Below are positions 11,376-64,000 of a stretch of DNA of 64,000 bases, piece by piece. The stretch's first letter is position 1, and each line of letters opens with the position of its first letter. The notes beneath the pieces were generated by a model. The model made no database searches and was not told the origin of the DNA. It saw nothing but the letters and a program-made list of their open reading frames with translations. The stretch lies in assembly GCA_029706075.1 (NCBI GenBank), contig JAINUG010000048.1, forward strand, positions 620,001 to 684,000. Reading direction: 5' to 3'. A program made the position numbers and the translations under genes. The DNA is from Aldrovandia affinis (taxonomy: Eukaryota; Chordata; Actinopteri; Notacanthiformes; Halosauridae).

Positions 11376-11539
11376 GTTGGTAGCTGTGTTAATATTGTTC
11401 AAAGTAGCCTATATTCCCACGAATCGCTCCTGAAGTGGTGCTGCTGTCTGTCAGTTCAACGAATAAAACACAAAATCGAAAAGAAATAAACAAAAATAGA
11501 GGTGTAAAGGCTGATCAGAGCGATTCTAGAGCTGGATCA

Positions 11540-11600
11540 TTTCCGTATTGTTCCAAGGAATCGTTACAACAGAAACCGAAATAAAAACGGATCAAGATTT
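11540..11600 (-). promoter_or_regulatory. putative il13ra1 promoter: STAT-type site and ISRE-like core
   Basis: TTCCAAGGAA at 11551-11560 fits TTC-N4-GAA, the spacing preferred by STAT6. GAAACCGAAA at 11572-11581 fits the GAAANNGAAA core of IRF/ISRE sites. Both lie 176-206 bp upstream of the il13ra1 ATG. The transcription start is not known and no clear TATA box was seen. The motifs are short and could be chance. Confidence 0.4.
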
Positions 11601-13776
11601 AGGAGGGCGTGTACTAGTGCTACAGGGCTGGCATTATTTCTTTCGTCGCGATTAGTTGGTATCTATTACCGCTTTCCGTATGAAGTATTTTGTGCCATAC
11701 GTTGAATTGATTGTATCTTATTGGGAATCACCCGTATCCAGACTATTGTGCGAGAGCCATTGTTCCTGTCTATCACAACGTTTTTTAAAGGTGTTTTAAT
11801 CATTAACTAAATTGTTTTAGAGTAACGAGAAATGAAAACCAGAGATCCTTAAGAGTGCACCCACATCAATAAAAAGCGTTGATTTCCAAAATGCTGTTTA
11901 TTTAAAAATGCTTGAAAAGGTATCTTTGAACAGGCAAGTGAACTCATATACAATGCAATAAAAATAAAACACAATAGTAACAATTCTTTCATCAACCAGT
12001 TGCATCAGCACTAGGCCAATATATATGAATACATACGCATACAATTGATGTTTTTACAACTTTATATTATATAAATGTGCATATTTTTTTTCATTTTCAG
12101 TGCAGCACTTGTGAAATACTGTATAACAGCACGTGAGTACGATTTGGTACCTCAAGGCAACAGTGACGTTCCTGAGGAGAGAGAAGTTGACTGCTCCAGA
12201 TGGTGGGGATAAATGGTACAGCGTTCATCGTTCTTGAACGCAACCGATAAATTAGCGTCAGATATTTCGTCAGACGTAGATAGTGACAAACATTCCCTGT
12301 TACAGACCCTGCCCACATGGTAGTAGATTACCCATTTTGTGGAAGGATATTAATTAATACTTAAAATCACTTGCCCTCTCTAGGAAATTTGCCTCATAAT
12401 ATGGAAATCCACTTTTACCAGGGATAGACTTCACTTGAAGTACTTCACAATGTACTTGTTATCTATTTTTTTATTTCCTTTCTTTTATGAAAATAAAGAT
12501 ACAATAAAACAAAGTAATGTACATTATACATTGTCATACAAAATACAAGAACAAATGCATACAACCTCCAGCAATATATTCTTTCTTTTGGAGGGAAACC
12601 ACCAATAAGAAAAAAATAAAGAATAATCTTTGGGAAGCACTATAAACTCAAATAAACAGTTGAAGGGCAAGTTACCAACAGAATAAAGAGGCATTCCACT
12701 GTCTTAAGCATCTAATGTGCTCAAATACAAAATGTCATTTTGACCCCAAACACTAAACCAGACTTTTGATAGTTGCAGTTCATATCACATTTACATTCAG
12801 GCTTTTAAGTGAATGGGGATGAAAATATCCAATCAACATCCGGAAGGTTACATGTTTTAAGGGGTCATGCAGGTCAACATCAACCGGGGGATCCATCTAA
12901 TACACTGTGCTCACTATATCAGCCGATCACATTAATGATCAGCGGAGTCTGCACAACACTGGGCAAAGCTATAGCCAATTGTGTGCTGCCCTGTGGGACT
13001 TCTGACTGCAGATGGTACAAACATGGTCAGGATACTATCACAGACTCCCTGGGTGTCACTGCACCAAGGACTAGTTCTTAAGTTGGATGCGCCACCTGGG
13101 AGGCCAACCTGGGGCAGATCTATGGTCGCTGGTAGTCCTTAGGTTCTGTGGTATCAGGAAACTAACCTGGATTTGACCAGCTGGGAAAATATGAGTCTCT
13201 CCCCTAAAAACAGCAGCAAACAACAAGTTACAGAAACAGGAATGAGGAGAAAGTAAGAAAGAAACGTACCATTACACCGAAACATACAAATGAGCAATAC
13301 TGAGCCAGAGATTCAAGTGGGCAGCCAGGTCTTCTGTAGGAGAATAATGAGGTTATTGGGTTTTTCTCCCACAAGGGCAGAGGCACTGAGACTGCACTAA
13401 GCATACTGTTACACATCCAGGTCAATATCTGGGTGGTGGGAACACAGCTCTGACCCCAAGTTAAAACATAATGGTCACTTAAAGTCAGTGAGCACAGTGA
13501 CGTGACAGGTTGACTCAACACAAACACGGCAGCAGCACGTTTCTCGAGAGTAGTATACACTACGGAAAGTATGCTTTATCTTCATGATGGCAATTTCAAT
13601 CAGGATCCAGCCTTGCAGAAAAAAGAAAGAGTGCATTGCTCTATATCTGTGACTTTGCCATGTCACACTCTGTAGACTTTTTTTGCTCTTCAGGTCACAC
13701 CATGCGTGATACAATACAGGGCTTGAACAATGGTGTCAGCGCTCTCTCTCCTCCTCCCTCTGTCTCTTTCTCTCTC
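11601..13776. other. intergenic between dock11 and il13ra1; no gene recognised
   Basis: AT-rich to mixed sequence with no open frame that resembles a known protein and no clear transposon. A C/T-rich tract at 13741-13776 leads into the inverted-repeat element. Confidence 0.5.
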
Positions 13777-14695
13777 ACCCCGCATTCTAATAGGGGGCGA
13801 TTCGGCGATGAGCTGCCGGAAATGCATTGATTCTCTATGAGAGTGAGCGACTTCCGGTGCTTGACCGATTGGCCGATTTATGGGCGTGGCGGTGACCCAG
13901 AAAAGTTGAAAATTCTGAACTTTCGGGCGATGTCGCCCGGTAAGAGCCAATCAAATTCATGTGTTGCTGTTTTTACCTTCCACGCAGAACCAACACAACA
14001 CCGAAATTTGGTTTCTAGTTCCGACACTTCAACATGAATGAGGAGAAACTGATAACAGCGGTCTGCAGTACCGCCATACGTTATTTAATCCTAAAAGCAT
14101 AAACATTTATAGCTAGCTAAACTTATATGGCCTACATACATCTTATTTAATGTTTGTGTTGGTTAAAATGCAATTTTCTATCGCATGGGTACGTTTACTT
14201 GCGCCGTTTCCAGCGCAAGTAAATGGCCGCAATTGTAAAAAGCCTTCTGAGTTTGAGTTTGCGGTTCATGATTGAAGGAAACAATACTGCTAGCCAACTA
14301 ATATTTATAATAAATATTCTCAAAATCTATGATGAACTATTCATCATCCAGCCGCAGCTCCTGCACCAGCCTGTGATATTCGCCGTGCTGCCGGCGGGTC
14401 TGCAAAATTCTGTGGACCCACACACGGGACCTCCTGCGTTTGCAGCGCAAGTAAATGGCCGCAATTGCAAAAAGCCTTCTTAGTTTGAGTTTGCTGTTCA
14501 TAATTGAAGGAAACAATACTGCTAGCCAACTAATATTTATAATAAAGATTCTCAAAATCTATGATGAACTATACGTTTACCATGCAAAAATTTTGTAAGC
14601 ACGTCGGAAGCATTTTTGAGGAAGCCATTCAAGCGTGGGCAACGCCCACTGGGTGATTTCGTCGCCTAGTATCGCCCCCTGTTAGAATGCGGGGT
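13777..14695. mobile_element. putative non-autonomous DNA transposon with ACCCCGCATTCTAA terminal inverted repeats
   Basis: The left end reads ACCCCGCATTCTAAtAGGGG then GCGAT. The right end reads the same inward on the other strand with one mismatch in about 25. The interior is 0.9 kb without transposase-like frames. It contains a duplicated block of about 130 bp (14211-14340 and 14442-14571, period 231) and a palindrome around CGGGCGATGTCGCCCG near 13922. If the element starts at CCCC, TCA flanks both sides as a possible 3-bp target duplication. The family is not recognised. Confidence 0.6.
14211..14571. repeat. internal tandem duplication inside the inverted-repeat element
   Basis: Two copies of about 130 bp, starting AGCGCAAGTAAATGGCCGCA and ending AAAATCTATGATGAACTAT. 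They are separated by about 100 bp of GC-rich spacer and differ at only a few positions. Confidence 0.85.
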
Positions 14696-15354
14696 CAGGG
14701 TCAGGGTGTTGAATAAGACACTACAGACTATCCCTGCTTGCCGATAAACTGAATCTCCTGGTCTGTTGCAATACGGCTGTGCCAACACCGCCCCTTCTTG
14801 TTTATTATGATGACAAATAAGACGTGAGCGTGCCACCAGGGCAAATGAACAAAGAAACAAACAATCATTTGCTCAGAATTTGAGCAAACAGCTTGTAATG
14901 ATAGTTACAGTAGAACCTCTGAGGTACGAATGCATTAGTAACACTGTTTTAAACAAATGTTCATAACTTTGAACGTGACATCTAAACGCACAAATTTAAA
15001 GAATTTGAATCCTTAATTGGAATTGTTACTTACATTACTGTTGCCTTATTTTAAAATAGGCTACTCTGAATTTCTGACCAAAAACCTTAGGTTAAATCAA
15101 TAATCCAACCAATAAACAAATACCAGCTGAAATCGGAATCTCATTAGAACATTCATTATTTTTTGCCAATATTAATTATCGGCTTTCCGAATGCTACATC
15201 TCATTTTCAATGGCTTACTATCTGTTTGATTTTGTTCTGGTCCTTCTATCGACACTGTTGATTTTCCTAGAATGTATTTTGCAATAGTTGTAAGACATGC
15301 CCCTTTGTCCAATTGTGATAGTATTTTGAGATTTTTTATCAATAGAAAGTGTAA
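14696..15354. other. intergenic, downstream of the dock11 polyadenylation candidate; nothing recognised
   Basis: AT-rich sequence with no recognised gene or repeat. Confidence 0.5.
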
Positions 15355-15360
15355 TTTATT
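15355..15360 (-). terminator. candidate dock11 polyadenylation signal
   Basis: AATAAA on the minus strand, about 480 nt after the dock11 stop codon. It is the first canonical hexamer I found downstream. The true cleavage site is not known. Confidence 0.4.
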
Positions 15361-15836
15361 GTAGTTTAATGCTTACCTTTTTGAATCAGAATTTGATATT
15401 GATCAGATGGCATTGCATTGTTCATACCACATTCGGTTGACTGGTCAGTCTGTTACTCTAGGATTCGTGTCTCTGAGGTTCTACTGAATTTACTGTTGAA
15501 TCTATGGTAACAACAGAGCACCTGTGTATCAAGGTTGTTGAAAAATACGCCACACCTCCACAAAGCTCACAAAAGGGTAGGTTGAGTAAGCGACACAGGG
15601 GATGCAGGTGAACACTGGATTATTTGGTCGGATTACATAGAATTTAATTATGAGTGGTAAACTACTGTAGCAGCAGTGGGAGTTTCACACTGAAAAGTAG
15701 CTGAGCAGGTGTATCCTGTGTGGAAATTGCTGGCCCTGCATTTGAGTTGGCTGGGTGAAAGTGGGGCTTGGTTTAACTGATGGTGTCTGTATAGTGGGAT
15801 CAGTGTGGGGCTCATGGATGGCAGGTGGTGAGGTCC

Positions 15837-63973
<48,137 letters not shown>

Positions 63974-64000
63974 CTGGAGAGGAAGGGATCGACTGGTTTA

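Overview
The window is vertebrate nuclear DNA, almost certainly from a teleost fish. Genes are split into short exons with GT-AG introns, and the introns are packed with fish-type repeats: Tc1/mariner transposons, L2/CR1/Rex-like LINEs, a Penelope-like fragment, and tRNA- and 5S-derived SINEs. Many repeat tails resemble ones common in salmonid and pike genomes, but the species cannot be fixed from this sequence.

Two protein-coding genes are present, both on the minus strand. (1) il13ra1, the interleukin-13 receptor alpha-1 chain: eight coding exons between 11375 (start codon) and 67 (transmembrane exon). The cytoplasmic tail lies off the left edge. (2) dock11 (zizimin-2/ACG), a Cdc42-type guanine nucleotide exchange factor: 30 coding exons from 63973 down to the stop codon at 15837. 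They encode the C-terminal 1198 residues, including the whole DHR-2 (DOCKER) catalytic region; the N-terminal PH and DHR-1 part lies off the right edge. All 38 exons join in phase without an internal stop, so both genes look intact. The order dock11 then il13ra1, on the same strand, matches human Xq24.

Layout: 1-11375 il13ra1, with a decayed Tc1 element in intron 3 and SINE/LINE copies in introns 1 and 2. 11376-15354 intergenic, with a putative il13ra1 promoter and a 0.9-kb terminal-inverted-repeat element at 13.8-14.7 kb. 15355-25635 dock11 3' end and its very long last intron, holding a 1.6-kb Tc1 element, LINE fragments and a G-rich minisatellite. 25636-42617 the DHR-2 exons, with a 2-kb LINE, a second 1.5-kb Tc1 element and a Penelope-like fragment in introns. 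42618-63973 the helical scaffold exons, with a (CA)n tract, a TTAA-flanked element, minisatellites, hairpins, a 5S-derived SINE and a Rex/CR1-like LINE.

The two genes act in leukocyte signalling in mammals but are not one pathway: one is a cytokine receptor chain, the other a Rho-family GEF. I found no operon, CRISPR array, virus or other self-contained new system. The most unusual material is in non-coding structure: splice sites next to UG repeats or minisatellites, in-frame intron extensions, repeats nested in repeats with a filled and an empty site in the same window, and several uncharacterised inverted-repeat elements. Names rest on recognised protein similarity and synteny; no database search was run.
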